From NCBI GenBank assembly GCA_944393565.1, contig CALYAM010000001.1, positions 122,204 to 186,203 of the forward strand: DNA of 64,000 nt, given 5' to 3'. The position numbers and the translations under genes are program-made. Under the pieces are notes generated by a model, which saw only the letters and a program-made list of their open reading frames with translations, was not told the origin of the DNA and did not search any database. Below, one piece after another: positions 19,023-28,409 of the stretch; position 1 is the stretch's first letter, and each line of letters starts with the position of its first letter. The stretch is from an uncultured Clostridia bacterium (lineage in GTDB: Bacteria; Bacillota; Clostridia; TANB77; CAG-508).

Positions 19023-19586
19023 ATGAAAATTATCGAAAAAATAGCATTAGCATTGTTTTCGAATATTATATTAATAATAGCAATATTACTGTGCCTTATT
19101 ATTTTTGGCTGGCTTGATTTTGATGTTATACATGAAATGCTAAGATATGGATTTAATGATACAACGATATCTAGCATTATACTTGGAACATGTGTTGTAC
19201 TTATTTTACTTTCAATTAAATGTATTTTCTTTGAATCTATATCTAAAGAAAACGAGATAAGTAAAGAAGGAATTATGCTAGAAAATGAAAGCGGAAGATT
19301 AATGGTAACAAAAGAAACTTTGGAAAATTTAACCAATAGTGTAGTAAATGGATTTGAAAATACCGAAAGTATCACAAGCAAGGTTATTTTAGATAAAGAA
19401 AACAATGTAAGGGTAATAGTAAACCTTACAGTAAAGCCAGATACTGTAATAAAAGATTTGTCAAACAATTTACAGGAAAGAATTAAAGAAACAATAAAAA
19501 AATCATTAGACTTAGATGTTAAAGAAGTAAACATTAAGGTGAAAAATATTGCTCCAAAAGCAGATGCAATAAAAAAAGAAAATTAA
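19023..19586 (+). CDS. amaP: AmaP-like alkaline shock response membrane anchor
   Basis: About 187 residues with two N-terminal membrane helices (about 8-30 and 52-70) and a cytoplasmic Asp23-like C-terminal domain with VNLTVKPDTVIKDLSNNLQ. AmaP tethers Asp23 to the membrane in Staphylococcus. The ATG at 19011 is too close to the AGGAAAGGA site, so 19023 is preferred. Position between asp23 and DUF2273 supports the call. Confidence 0.82.
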   Translation: MKIIEKIALALFSNIILIIAILLCLIIFGWLDFDVIHEMLRYGFNDTTISSIILGTCVVLILLSIKCIFFESISKENEISKEGIMLENESGRLMVTKETLENLTNSVVNGFENTESITSKVILDKENNVRVIVNLTVKPDTVIKDLSNNLQERIKETIKKSLDLDVKEVNIKVKNIAPKADAIKKEN

Positions 19587-19640
19587 TGCTTAAAATTTCT
19601 AAGGCAAGAATCTAAACATTTAGAAAGGAAAGTGAAAAAT

Positions 19641-19844
19641 ATGGACGGATTCAAAAATTTTATTATACAATATAGAGGAGCACTTATTGGAGCACTAGTT
19701 GCAATATTGATTCTTTTTACTAATTTGTATAAATTGATTATAGGAATTATATTAATTTGCATAGGTCTTTTTGTTGGCAACTATATACAACATAACAAAT
19801 ATGAAGTAAAGGAAAAAATAAAGAACTTTGTTGATAAATTATAA
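19641..19844 (+). CDS. DUF2273 small membrane protein
   Basis: A 67-residue protein with two membrane helices joined by a short turn and a basic, charged C-terminus. GALIGALVAI and IGLFVGNYIQ match the two-helix DUF2273 proteins found with Asp23 and AmaP. Start at the second candidate codon (ATG 19641) on the basis of ribosome-site spacing. Confidence 0.78.
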   Translation: MDGFKNFIIQYRGALIGALVAILILFTNLYKLIIGIILICIGLFVGNYIQHNKYEVKEKIKNFVDKL

Positions 19845-19855
19845 TACTAAATTTG

Positions 19856-19904
19856 AAAAGACGTGGAATAAAACCAAGAGTATTTGGAATACACGTCTTT
19901 TTTG
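19856..19904 (+). terminator. Terminator after the Asp23 cluster
   Basis: AAAAGACGTG pairs with CACGTCTTTT around a loop that itself has a short inner stem, followed by T. Confidence 0.75.
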
Positions 19905-19937
19905 CCTTGTATATTTATAGGAAGGAATGATAAAATA

Positions 19938-20360
19938 ATGAACCGTTCTGCAATGAGAGAAGCTGCATTTCAATTTATATATGGAGCAGAAATTCAAAAA
20001 GAATTAAAGTTAGAAGATGTATGTGTTTTTATAGAAAATAACCAACTTCAAGGAGAAGAAGTAAAAAAATATATAGAAAATATTGTAATTGGTATAAAAA
20101 AATATAATGATGAAATTATAACAAAAATTTCTGCTAATTTAAAATCTGATTGGCAAATTGAACGAATTTCTAAAATTAATTTGGCTCTTTTAAAACTTGC
20201 AATTTACGAAATCGAATATGACAAATTGCCATATAAGGCGATCATTAATGAAGTAGTAGAGCTTGCAAAAAAATATGGAGAAGATACTTCCAAACAATTT
20301 ATAAATGGTGTTCTTGCAAGTATAGTAAAAGAAAATAATAGTAAACAAGGAGAAAACTAA
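19938..20360 (+). CDS. nusB: Transcription antitermination factor NusB
   Basis: An all-helical RNA-binding protein that with NusE binds boxA of rRNA leaders. The start at 19938 gives [15 protein letters not shown], the usual NusB opening, and has AGGAAGGA upstream. The 140 residues end with [12 protein letters not shown] and FINGVLASI, both family features. It abuts xseA directly. Confidence 0.93.
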   Translation: MNRSAMREAAFQFIYGAEIQKELKLEDVCVFIENNQLQGEEVKKYIENIVIGIKKYNDEIITKISANLKSDWQIERISKINLALLKLAIYEIEYDKLPYKAIINEVVELAKKYGEDTSKQFINGVLASIVKENNSKQGEN

Positions 20361-21549
20361 ATGAAACCAAATGCAATTACTGTAACAGAACTAAATGGAT
20401 ATATAAAAGAAAAAATTTCAAATGATGAGTTCTTAAATAATGTGCTTGTAAAAGGTGAAATTTCAAATTTCAAATTGCATTATACTGGGCATATGTATTT
20501 TACACTTAAAGACGAAAATTCACTTGTAAAGTGTATCATGTTTAAATCTCAGACAGTTACTTTGAATTTTACTCCTAAAGATGGTATGAAAGTACTTGTT
20601 TTGGGAACTGTTTCTGTATTTGAAAGAGATGGCATATACCAAATATATGCTAAATCTATGCAGGAAGAAGGAATGGGCAGCTTATATGCGGCATATAAAG
20701 AATTAAAGGCAAAATTGGAAAAAGAAGGACTATTTGATGCAGGACATAAAAAGAAAGTGCCTATGATGCCGAATGTTATAGGTGTACTTACATCCAGAAC
20801 AGGCTCTGTTATAAGAGATATTATAAATGTAAGTACAAGAAGAAATCCAAATGTGTACATACGATTATTTCCTGTTCCTGTACAAGGAGATGGAGCAGCA
20901 GAAAAAATTGCAAATGCCATTTCAATTATGAATAATAAAAAATTAGCAGATGTCTTAATAATAGCAAGAGGAGGCGGCTCGCTAGAAGATCTGTGGCCTT
21001 TTAATGAAGAAATTGTTGCAAGGGCAATTTATGCTTCCGAAATTCCAATTATTTCTGCAGTTGGTCACGAAACAGATTTTACAATTGCAGATTTTGTCGC
21101 AGATTTAAGGGCACCAACTCCTTCAGCAGCAGCAGAACTCGCAGTTACAGATGTCTTTGAACTAAAACGCAAATTGGCCGATTATCAAAATAGATATAAG
21201 GTATTGCTTAAACGCAAGACTGAATTTATGAGACTACGCTTTGAAAAATGTATGAAGTCAAAAGTATTTACTATGCCAATGCAACAAATAAATAACAATT
21301 ATATAAGAGTTGATAATTGCATAAAGGGTTTAATAAATATCATTAAAAGAAAAATAGAAGCTAAAAAGGCATATGCACGGAAAAACTATATCGAAATTAG
21401 ATACAATGAGTCCTCTTAAAACTTTAGCAAGAGGTTATTGTATAACACAAAAAAGAAAATGTATAATAAATAGTGCTTTTCAATTAGAATCTGGAGATGA
21501 AATTGATTTAAGATTTTCAGATGGTGAAAAGCATGCAAAAGTATTATAA
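20361..21549 (+). CDS. xseA: Exodeoxyribonuclease VII large subunit, needs a +1 shift at CGG 21378-21380
   Basis: Degrades single-stranded DNA together with XseB. The OB-fold N-terminus (NNVLVKGEISNFKLH) and the catalytic core (GVLTSRTGSVIRDI, IARGGGSLEDLW, AVGHETDFTIADF) are in the zero frame, which stops at 21419. The conserved C-terminal end KLDTMSPLKTLARGY and DEIDLRFSDG is in +1 and runs to 21549. Skipping the C of CGG at 21378 (zero-frame GCA CGG AAA) joins the frames and gives 395 residues. An alternative repair, removal of one A from the adjacent five-A run, also works, but the CGG fits the pattern of the other genes. Followed by xseB. Confidence 0.92.
21378..21380 (+). other. Candidate +1 recoding site in xseA (CGG to GGA)
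   Basis: Codon 340 in the zero frame. GCA CGG AAA AAC becomes GCA GGA AAA ACT, leading into SKLDTMSPLKTLARGY. Confidence 0.72.
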
Positions 21550-21578
21550 CGTAAAGCAAACATTAAGGGGGAAAAATA

Positions 21579-21794
21579 ATGAATTTTGAAGATACTATGA
21601 AAAAGCTAGAAGAAATCACAGAAGAGCTGGAAAAAGGAAACCTCAACCTAGAGGAATCAGTAAAAAAATTTGAAGAAGGAATGGAACTTTCTAAAAAAGC
21701 AAATAAAATATTAGAAGATGCAGAAAAGAAAATTAACATATTAATACAAAAAGAAGATGAAATAATAGAAGAAGACTTTGAAGGAGAAGTATAA
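21579..21794 (+). CDS. xseB: Exodeoxyribonuclease VII small subunit
   Basis: A 71-residue helical subunit. The family signature FEDTMKKLEEITEELEKGNL followed by LEESVKKFEEGMEL is present. It sits just behind xseA, as is normal. Confidence 0.95.
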   Translation: MNFEDTMKKLEEITEELEKGNLNLEESVKKFEEGMELSKKANKILEDAEKKINILIQKEDEIIEEDFEGEV

Positions 21795-21800
21795 AAGAAC

Positions 21801-22241
21801 ATGGATATATTCATGGATATAGTTACAAATAAACCAGTATACCTGTCTTTTGGACTATGGTTTTGTATACAGTTATGTAAGGTTATCACTGATTTAATAA
21901 AAACAAAGAAATTTAATTTTAAAAGAATTCTAGGTGCTGGAGGAATGCCAAGTTCACATTCAGCCGTAGTATGTTGTTTAGCAGCTCAGGTTGGAAAAAA
22001 CTATGGATTTGATTCAACAGTATTTGCAATGTCATTAATTTTTGCTTGTGTTGTTATGTATGATGCTGCAGGAGTACGTAGAGCAGCTGGAAAACAAGCT
22101 AAATTACTAAACAAACTAATTGATACGCCAGGGCTTACAACTGGAGAAGTACAAGAAAAATTAGTTGAGGTTTTAGGACATAGTCCAACACAAGTACTTG
22201 TTGGAGCTTTAATTGGTGGATTTATTGGTGGACTATTTTAA
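21801..22241 (+). CDS. DUF212 / divergent PAP2 family membrane protein
   Basis: 146 residues with four or so membrane segments. GGMPSSHSAVVCCLAAQVG and YDAAGVRRAAGKQA followed by LGHSPTQVLVGA are the conserved DUF212 blocks, resembling the phosphatase site of PAP2 enzymes. Its substrate is unknown. It lies seven bases after xseB. Confidence 0.88.
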   Translation: MDIFMDIVTNKPVYLSFGLWFCIQLCKVITDLIKTKKFNFKRILGAGGMPSSHSAVVCCLAAQVGKNYGFDSTVFAMSLIFACVVMYDAAGVRRAAGKQAKLLNKLIDTPGLTTGEVQEKLVEVLGHSPTQVLVGALIGGFIGGLF

Positions 22242-22285
22242 ATTACATATTTATTTAAACGCAAAAAGTGGGGAGGAAAATACTT

Positions 22286-23947
22286 ATGACTGATATTGAA
22301 ATAGCAAGAAACACAACTTTAGAACCTATTTCTAAAATTGCAAGTAAACTAGGGATTAAAGAAGATGACCTTGAATTTTATGGAAAATATAAAGCTAAGA
22401 TTAGTAAAGATCTTTTTGAAAGTAAAAAAGAAACTAAAAATGGAAGACTTATTTTAGTTACAGCGATTAATCCTACGCCACTTGGGGAGGGAAAGACTAC
22501 AATAGCAATAGGACTTGCAGATGGATTAAGCAAAATAGGGAAAAAAGCTGTTCTTGCACTTCGCGAGCCATCACTTGGACCTGTGTTTGGAATAAAAGGC
22601 GGAGCTACAGGAGGCGGTTATTCTCAGGTTGCACCTATGGAGGATATAAATTTACATTTTACAGGAGACATTCATGCAATTACTTCTGCTAATAATTTAC
22701 TTTCTGCAATTATTGACAACCACATATATTTTGGTAATGAATTAGATTTTAAAAATGTAATTTGGAAAAGATGCCTTGATTTAAATGACAGAGCATTAAG
22801 AAAAGTGAAAATTGGACTTTCAGGAGAAAAAAATTTAATGCCAAGAGAAGACGGTTTTGATATTTCTGTTGCCTCAGAGTTAATGGCAATCTTTTGCCTA
22901 GCTAAAGACTTAAAAGACTTAAAAAATCGCATTTCAAATATAATAGTTGGCTATAATAGCAAACAAGAGCCAATATATGTTAAAGATTTAAAGGCAGAAG
23001 GAGCACTTACAGTTTTGCTTAAAGATGCAATAAAGCCTAATTTAGTACAAACATTAGAGCATACTCCGGCAATAATCCATGGAGGACCTTTTGCTAATAT
23101 TGCACATGGGTGCAATAGTGTTATAGCAACAAAGACAGCGTTGAAACTAGCAGATTATGTCGTAACAGAGGCAGGATTTGGTGCTGATTTGGGAGCAGAG
23201 AAATTTTTGAATATTAAAACAAGAATATTAGGAAAATCACCTGATGCTGTTGTATGTGTTGCAACAATTAAAGCATTGAAATATCATGGGGGAATGCAGA
23301 AAGATGAACTAACAAAAGAAAATTTAGAATATTTAAAAAATGGTATTAGAAATCTAATGAAACATATTTCTAATTTAAAAGATAAATTTGGTATGAATGT
23401 GATAGTTGCAATTAACCATTATAAGCAAGATTTTCAAAGTGAAATTAAATATTTAGAAAATGAACTTAAAAAAGAAGATGTACAATTAAGCCTAGTTGAG
23501 TGCTGGGAAAAAGGAAGTGATGGATCAACTGATATTGCTGAAAAAATTGTGGAAATGTGTAACCGAAAAACTAAACTTTCATATACGTATAGTTTAGATG
23601 ACAATATAATAGAAAAAATCATCAAAGTTACAAGAGAAATATATGGTGCACAAGGCTTAGAGTTTACTGATATGGCAAAAGAGTCAATAAATAAAATTCA
23701 AGAATTAGGTTATTCTAATTTGCCTATATGTATTGCAAAAACACAATATTCTTTTTCTGATGACCCAAAAAATTTAGAATGTAAAGAGCCATTTTTAATA
23801 AAAATTAAAGATGTAGCATTAAAGGCAGGAGCGGGTTTTATTGTTGTATATGCCGGAAATATTGTAACAATGCCTGGATTACCTAAAGTACCTGCTGCAA
23901 ATAGCATAGATATTGATGAAAATGGTAATATAGTTGGTATATTTTAA
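22286..23947 (+). CDS. fhs: Formate-tetrahydrofolate ligase
   Basis: Makes 10-formyl-THF from formate, THF and ATP, supplying one-carbon units for purines and fMet-tRNA. ATG 22286 follows GGGAGG and gives the usual TDIEIAR start, so the GTG at 22268 is rejected. The P-loop-like NPTPLGEGKTT and the segments GPVFGIKGGATGGGYSQV and LHFTGDIHAITSANNLL are intact. At 553 residues it is full length. Confidence 0.96.
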   Translation: MTDIEIARNTTLEPISKIASKLGIKEDDLEFYGKYKAKISKDLFESKKETKNGRLILVTAINPTPLGEGKTTIAIGLADGLSKIGKKAVLALREPSLGPVFGIKGGATGGGYSQVAPMEDINLHFTGDIHAITSANNLLSAIIDNHIYFGNELDFKNVIWKRCLDLNDRALRKVKIGLSGEKNLMPREDGFDISVASELMAIFCLAKDLKDLKNRISNIIVGYNSKQEPIYVKDLKAEGALTVLLKDAIKPNLVQTLEHTPAIIHGGPFANIAHGCNSVIATKTALKLADYVVTEAGFGADLGAEKFLNIKTRILGKSPDAVVCVATIKALKYHGGMQKDELTKENLEYLKNGIRNLMKHISNLKDKFGMNVIVAINHYKQDFQSEIKYLENELKKEDVQLSLVECWEKGSDGSTDIAEKIVEMCNRKTKLSYTYSLDDNIIEKIIKVTREIYGAQGLEFTDMAKESINKIQELGYSNLPICIAKTQYSFSDDPKNLECKEPFLIKIKDVALKAGAGFIVVYAGNIVTMPGLPKVPAANSIDIDENGNIVGIF

Positions 23948-24014
23948 TTTAATATGAATTAAAAAAACACTTTTGGAAAAAATAAGAATAATATTTTTTT
24001 CAAAGGTGATTTTT

Positions 24015-24722
24015 ATGTTAAAACAAAATAAACCAAAATCAAAAATTTTAACTCCATTTGTTATTATACTGTTTGTTTTTACTATACTCTTATCTTATAA
24101 TTTATTTTTTAGAAGTGGTTCTTCTGAAGTTGAAGCACTTTCAAAATATGGATCTAGAGGAGAAGAAGTGAGACAAATACAGACAAAATTAAAAAGATGG
24201 GGTTATTATAACGGAAATATTGACGGAATATATGGAACTCAAACTTTAAATGCAGTAAAATATTTTCAAAGAAAAAATGGATTGACTGTTGATGGCATTG
24301 CAGGATCAAAAACATTAGCTGCGATGGGAATAATGACATCTAGCAATAGTAGTGGAAGTTCTGCCAACAATTCTAATGATTTAAATTTATTAGCACGACT
24401 AATTTATGCAGAAAGTAGAGGAGAACCATATACTGGCCAAGTAGCTGTTGGAGCAGTTGTATTAAATCGTGTTAAAAGTTCAAGCTTCCCCAATACAATC
24501 TCAGGAGTTATTTACCAGTCTGGTGCATTTAGTGTTGTAAATGATGGACAAATTAATTTAACACCAAATGAAACAGCAAAAAAAGCAGCTCAAGATGCCT
24601 TAAATGGTTGGGATCCAACTTATGGCGCTTTATATTATTTTAATCCTAAAACAGCAACTAATTCATGGATTTGGTCAAGACCACTTACAGTGCAAATTGG
24701 AAACCATCGCTTTTGCAAATAG
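24015..24722 (+). CDS. sleB: Spore cortex-lytic enzyme, SleB type
   Basis: A germination lytic transglycosylase. The start at 24015 has AAAGGTG upstream. The 235 residues comprise a membrane signal segment (about 12-32), a PG_binding_1 repeat (GSRGEEVRQIQTKLKRWGYY to VDGIAGSKTLAAM), a Ser/Asn linker and a Hydrolase_2 domain beginning LLARLIYAESRGEPYTGQVA with its catalytic Glu. It ends in the usual IGNHRFCK. ypeB, its common partner, is not adjacent. Confidence 0.92.
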   Translation: MLKQNKPKSKILTPFVIILFVFTILLSYNLFFRSGSSEVEALSKYGSRGEEVRQIQTKLKRWGYYNGNIDGIYGTQTLNAVKYFQRKNGLTVDGIAGSKTLAAMGIMTSSNSSGSSANNSNDLNLLARLIYAESRGEPYTGQVAVGAVVLNRVKSSSFPNTISGVIYQSGAFSVVNDGQINLTPNETAKKAAQDALNGWDPTYGALYYFNPKTATNSWIWSRPLTVQIGNHRFCK

Positions 24723-24849
24723 TAATTTATATTTATAGTTAAAAAATGTATAAAGCAGACAATTTATTAAAAAAATAAGGAATTCGCTGTTTGTGGGGTG
24801 TTAATTTTAGAATAAAAATAGTATGATTTTTTGTGAGGAGGAGATAAGA

Positions 24850-26007
24850 ATGGATTTAGATAAAATAGGAAAATTTATTGCTTTGAATCGCAAAAATAAA
24901 GGATTAACACAGGAACAATTAGCCGAAAAATTAGGAGTAACAAATAAAACAATTTCAAGGTGGGAAACAGGAAAATATATGCCTGACTTATCTTTATTAA
25001 AACCATTAAGTGAGGAATTAGGAATAACATTAAATGAATTATTATCTGGTGAAAAAATAAAGGAAGAAAAAATAGTCGAAAATACAGAGAGAAATATACT
25101 AAATACAATAGATTACTCGAGCAAAAAAGTTGAAAATGAGCACAAAAAAATATCTATTATATTAATGATTTTAGGTGCTATTATAAGTATTTCAGCATTA
25201 ACTATTTTTAACAAAGAAAGTAGTTGGTGTTCTATATATTCTATTATAGGTATTATTATATTTGTAATAGGTTTAGTAAGAAATTTAAAAAAGTTTAAGA
25301 AAATACAAAAAATAGGTATTGGAATAGTCTTATTTATAGGGATATTTGGAATATTCTATATAGCTGATTATTTGGGGGTAAAAACAAATAATAGACCACC
25401 AATTTATAACTATGAAATAGAAACAACATTTAGAGAAACAAAAGAAATTGCCTATTATAGTTTGTTCTATAATGTATATAGAATTAATGCAGATACAACA
25501 AACGAATATTATGTTATTGATGAGAGAAAAGAATATAATTTTGATACTATGCCAATTACACCATTTAATAGAAATAAAAGTGGTATAGATAATATTTTAA
25601 AATATCAAAACAAATATGTTGGAAATAATAGTAATACTGGAAACTTAATAAGTAATTTGCCACTTTCTGAATATGGATATGTGTTTGAAATAGACTCAAA
25701 TAACTTAGGTTTAACGATAGATTATCATATTACGGATTGGTATATAAATGATGAAATGTATGTAGAAAGAGCTTTAGTATATAATTCTGTTGCATTATTT
25801 TCTTTAATAGATAACTTACAATATATAACCTTTAATTTTACAGGAAATAGTTACACAATTAAAAGAGAAAAAGTTCAAGAACTATATCCTAATTATAGCA
25901 ATATAAATGAAAATGGCATAAATAAAGATAACTTTAATATTTATTTAGAGAATAAAATGAATGATGATGTATTTATAAAGAACATATTTAATAAACTTTT
26001 TGTATAA
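24850..26007 (+). CDS. XRE-family transcriptional regulator with membrane domain
   Basis: The start at 24850 follows AGGAGGAGAT. Residues 1-65 form an XRE helix-turn-helix (LTQEQLAEKLGVTNKTISRW, LGITLNELLSGE). Three hydrophobic segments lie at about 100-180, followed by a ~200-residue extracytoplasmic domain with no family I recognise. The design suggests a one-component membrane sensor. Similar ~30-base sequences flank the gene on both sides (24781 and 26197), see findings. Confidence 0.8.
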   Translation: MDLDKIGKFIALNRKNKGLTQEQLAEKLGVTNKTISRWETGKYMPDLSLLKPLSEELGITLNELLSGEKIKEEKIVENTERNILNTIDYSSKKVENEHKKISIILMILGAIISISALTIFNKESSWCSIYSIIGIIIFVIGLVRNLKKFKKIQKIGIGIVLFIGIFGIFYIADYLGVKTNNRPPIYNYEIETTFRETKEIAYYSLFYNVYRINADTTNEYYVIDERKEYNFDTMPITPFNRNKSGIDNILKYQNKYVGNNSNTGNLISNLPLSEYGYVFEIDSNNLGLTIDYHITDWYINDEMYVERALVYNSVALFSLIDNLQYITFNFTGNSYTIKREKVQELYPNYSNINENGINKDNFNIYLENKMNDDVFIKNIFNKLFV

Positions 26008-26008
26008 A

Positions 26009-26062
26009 TTACAATATGAAGAACTGATAATTAGCTGAAAAGATTAGTTCTTTATTGTATAA
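26009..26062 (+). terminator. Terminator after the XRE gene
   Basis: An AT-rich inverted repeat (ACAATA...GAACTGA pairing with TTAGTTC...TATTGT) directly after the stop codon. Confidence 0.6.
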
Positions 26063-26118
26063 TCTTAACATAAATTGGTAATTTGTAGAAGAGATTATCA
26101 GTTCACATTAAGTCACAT

Positions 26119-26155
26119 TAAGAGAAGTAAACTAGTAGTTGGTTTACTTCTCTTA
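26119..26155. other. Inverted repeat in a 430-base gap
   Basis: A 14-bp stem (26119-26132 with 26142-26155), preceded by a short tandem CACATTAAGT. There is no T-run. The rest of 26063-26385 is AT-rich and holds no gene I can support. Confidence 0.45.
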
Positions 26156-26385
26156 ATATTGATGGTGAAATTTAAATTGTAAGGATGAAAGTTATCAATT
26201 CGCTATTTGATAGGTGTTAATTCTAATAAGAAAATTAGTGAGTTAAATTTGTAGTAATGATACACATTATTAATCTTCCTGCTTTTTATGGTGGCTAAAT
26301 TGATATTAATTACTGCTTCCACCAAATCATAAGTCTTGATCATTCATATATTTACACCATATTATTTTACATAAATTAATTTTCT

Positions 26386-26414
26386 TTGAAATATCTTAAG
26401 TTATAAGTTATAAT
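26386..26414 (+). promoter_or_regulatory. Promoter for tsaC
   Basis: TTGAAA, a 17-base spacer and a consensus TATAAT, about 25 bases before the start codon. Confidence 0.7.
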
Positions 26415-26438
26415 AGGTTACTGAAAAGAGGGAAGAAA

Positions 26439-27047
26439 ATGATAAAAAGATATAAAATAAATGAAATTGAAAAAATAGCACAAATACTAAAAAATGATGG
26501 AGTTATTAGTGTTCCAACTGATACTATTTTTGGTATTTGTGCTAGGATAAATTCACAAATAGCATATAATAAATTGTTAGAAGTAAAGAGAAGACCATTA
26601 AATAAAGCTTTTCCAGTTATGTGTGCAAATAAAGAACAAATAAAAAATATAGCAATTGTAGATGAAATAGCTGAAAAAATAATTAAAGTATTTATGCCAG
26701 GTCCAATTACTCTGGTTTTAAAAAAAAATAGTACTTTGCCAGAATATGTTACAAATGGAAAAGACACAATTGCTGTAAGAATGGCTACATCGAAAGCACT
26801 GGAAAAATTAATTACAGAAATAGGAAGCCCAATATTTATGACAAGTGCTAACCAAAGTGGAGAACCTGAATGTACCAATTTAGGCGAAATAGAAAAATCT
26901 TGTCCATTATTAGATGGAATGATGGAAGGGGAAGTTTATTATTCAATGGGAAGTACGATTGTGGATTGCACATCAAAAAAAATTGAGATTTTGAGAGAAG
27001 GTCCAATTTCGTTTGAACAGATAAAAAAAATTATAGATAAAATGTGA
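26439..27047 (+). CDS. tsaC: L-threonylcarbamoyladenylate synthase (YrdC/Sua5 family)
   Basis: Makes the TC-AMP intermediate for the universal t6A37 tRNA modification. 202 residues. SVPTDTIFGICAR, the substrate-binding KRRPLNKAFPVM, then FMPGPITLVLK and SPIFMTSANQSGEP mark the family. It has its own promoter and stands alone between the XRE gene and the SUMF1-like remnant. Confidence 0.94.
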   Translation: MIKRYKINEIEKIAQILKNDGVISVPTDTIFGICARINSQIAYNKLLEVKRRPLNKAFPVMCANKEQIKNIAIVDEIAEKIIKVFMPGPITLVLKKNSTLPEYVTNGKDTIAVRMATSKALEKLITEIGSPIFMTSANQSGEPECTNLGEIEKSCPLLDGMMEGEVYYSMGSTIVDCTSKKIEILREGPISFEQIKKIIDKM

Positions 27048-27194
27048 TCAACCAATACTTAAGACATACAGAAATAGACAGAGTAATATGAAAAGATAGA
27101 ACAACAATAAGTGGAGACATAAAAAGAGGATTGGTAAAAAATCTAACCTCCCCGGCTATGGTAAAGATAAAAACAATAAAAGAGGTAGAAAAAG

Positions 27195-27254
27195 GCTACC
27201 TATCTTGTCATGAAACAAATCATGTACGAGATGGGTAGTTTTTGTGTGCAAAAA
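27195..27254 (+). repeat. 60-nt hairpin repeat, copy A
   Basis: Identical over 60 bases to 43265-43324. It folds into a long stem (CTACC...GGTAG) of about 18 bp around an AACAAA loop with a T-run after it. Two of the pairs are G-U only if the plus strand is the RNA, which points to plus-strand transcription. It lies just before a SUMF1-like sequence in both copies. Confidence 0.8.
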
Positions 27255-27300
27255 GATAAAAGAGAAATAAAAAGCCAAAAAGCCAAAAAGGAGAGTAGCA

Positions 27301-27570
27301 AAGAATGGAGGATTTTATATAAGTAGATATGAAGTAGGAGAAGGAGGAAGTAGCAAAAAGGGGCAGAAGGTATTAACAGCAGAAGACCCATCCAATATAA
27401 CAGAAGAGGACAAATATTTAGGAGCAGGCAACTGGTATGGACTATATGATGCTATAAAAAATATAGGTGAAAATAAACAAATGATATGGGGATGCCAATA
27501 TGATCAAGTGATAAAATTCTTGATAGAACAAGGAGAATATGTAAAGAAGGAGTATCAGAAAAATCATTAA
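27301..27570 (+). pseudogene. Truncated SUMF1/FGE-like cassette remnant
   Basis: An open frame of 89 codons with no good start. Its product (NGGFYISRYEVGEGG, then NWYGLYDAIKN and QMIWGCQYDQVIKFL) matches the middle of the larger SUMF1-like protein at 43.4 kb. The 5' leader with the hairpin repeat is joined directly to this central part, as if a deletion had removed the N-terminal coding region. The C-terminal part is missing after KNH. The flanking 27048-27194 and 27571-27700 hold nothing I can support. Confidence 0.75.
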
Positions 27571-27706
27571 ATATATATTAAAAAAAGAAAAAACAGTGTT
27601 TCTCTTTTATAAACTTATAAAACATACCGTTTAATAGTGGAAATTTTTATCATTTTATGATATTATGCAAAAATAATGCAAAAATTAAATTTGAAAGGAA
27701 ATGGTT

Positions 27707-28408
27707 ATGAAATTAGTAGTAAAAAATCTAAAAAAGAATTTTGAAAATAAAGTAGTATTAAAAGATATAAATTTTGAATTTGAAAAAGGGAAAATTTATG
27801 GACTACTTGGAAGAAATGGAGCAGGAAAAACAACATTTTTTAACTGTTTAAATGAAGATATAGAAATAGATGCAGGAGAATTTTTTATTGAAGATAATGG
27901 AAAACAAAGGAAAATGGAAGCAGAGGACATAGGATATGTATTGTCAACTCCAAATGTTCCAGAATTTTTAACAGCAAGAGAGTTTTTGAAATTCTTTATT
28001 GATATAAATAAGAAAAGAATAAAAAATAAAAAGACTATAGATGAATATTTTGAATTTATGAAAATAGAAAAAGAAGATAGAGATAGGCTATTAAAAGATT
28101 ATTCACATGGTATGAAAAATAAAATGCAAATGCTTGTTAATATAATAGCAAACCCAAATGTTTTATTGTTAGATGAGCCTTTAACATCTTTCGATGTTGT
28201 AGTTGCTGAAGAAATGAAACAAATGTTAAGAGAGATAAAAAAAGACCATATTATAATTTTCTCAACACACATAATGGAACTTGCACTAGATTTATGCGAT
28301 GAAATCGTTATTTTAAATAAAGGTATTTTAGAAGAAATAGACAAAAATAATTTAGACAATGACCATTTAAAAAATAAAATTATAGATGCCCTAAAGGAGG
28401 AAAATTAA
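27707..28408 (+). CDS. ABC transporter ATP-binding protein
   Basis: The start at 27707 is best spaced from GAAAGGAA. About 233 residues with Walker A GRNGAGKTT, a diverged signature YSHGMKNKMQ and Walker B VLLLDEPL followed by the H-loop FSTHIMEL. It precedes a 525-residue multispanning protein by two bases, so they form an exporter of the ABC-2 kind. The substrate cannot be told from sequence. Confidence 0.9.
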   Translation: MKLVVKNLKKNFENKVVLKDINFEFEKGKIYGLLGRNGAGKTTFFNCLNEDIEIDAGEFFIEDNGKQRKMEAEDIGYVLSTPNVPEFLTAREFLKFFIDINKKRIKNKKTIDEYFEFMKIEKEDRDRLLKDYSHGMKNKMQMLVNIIANPNVLLLDEPLTSFDVVVAEEMKQMLREIKKDHIIIFSTHIMELALDLCDEIVILNKGILEEIDKNNLDNDHLKNKIIDALKEEN

Positions 28409-28409
28409 A

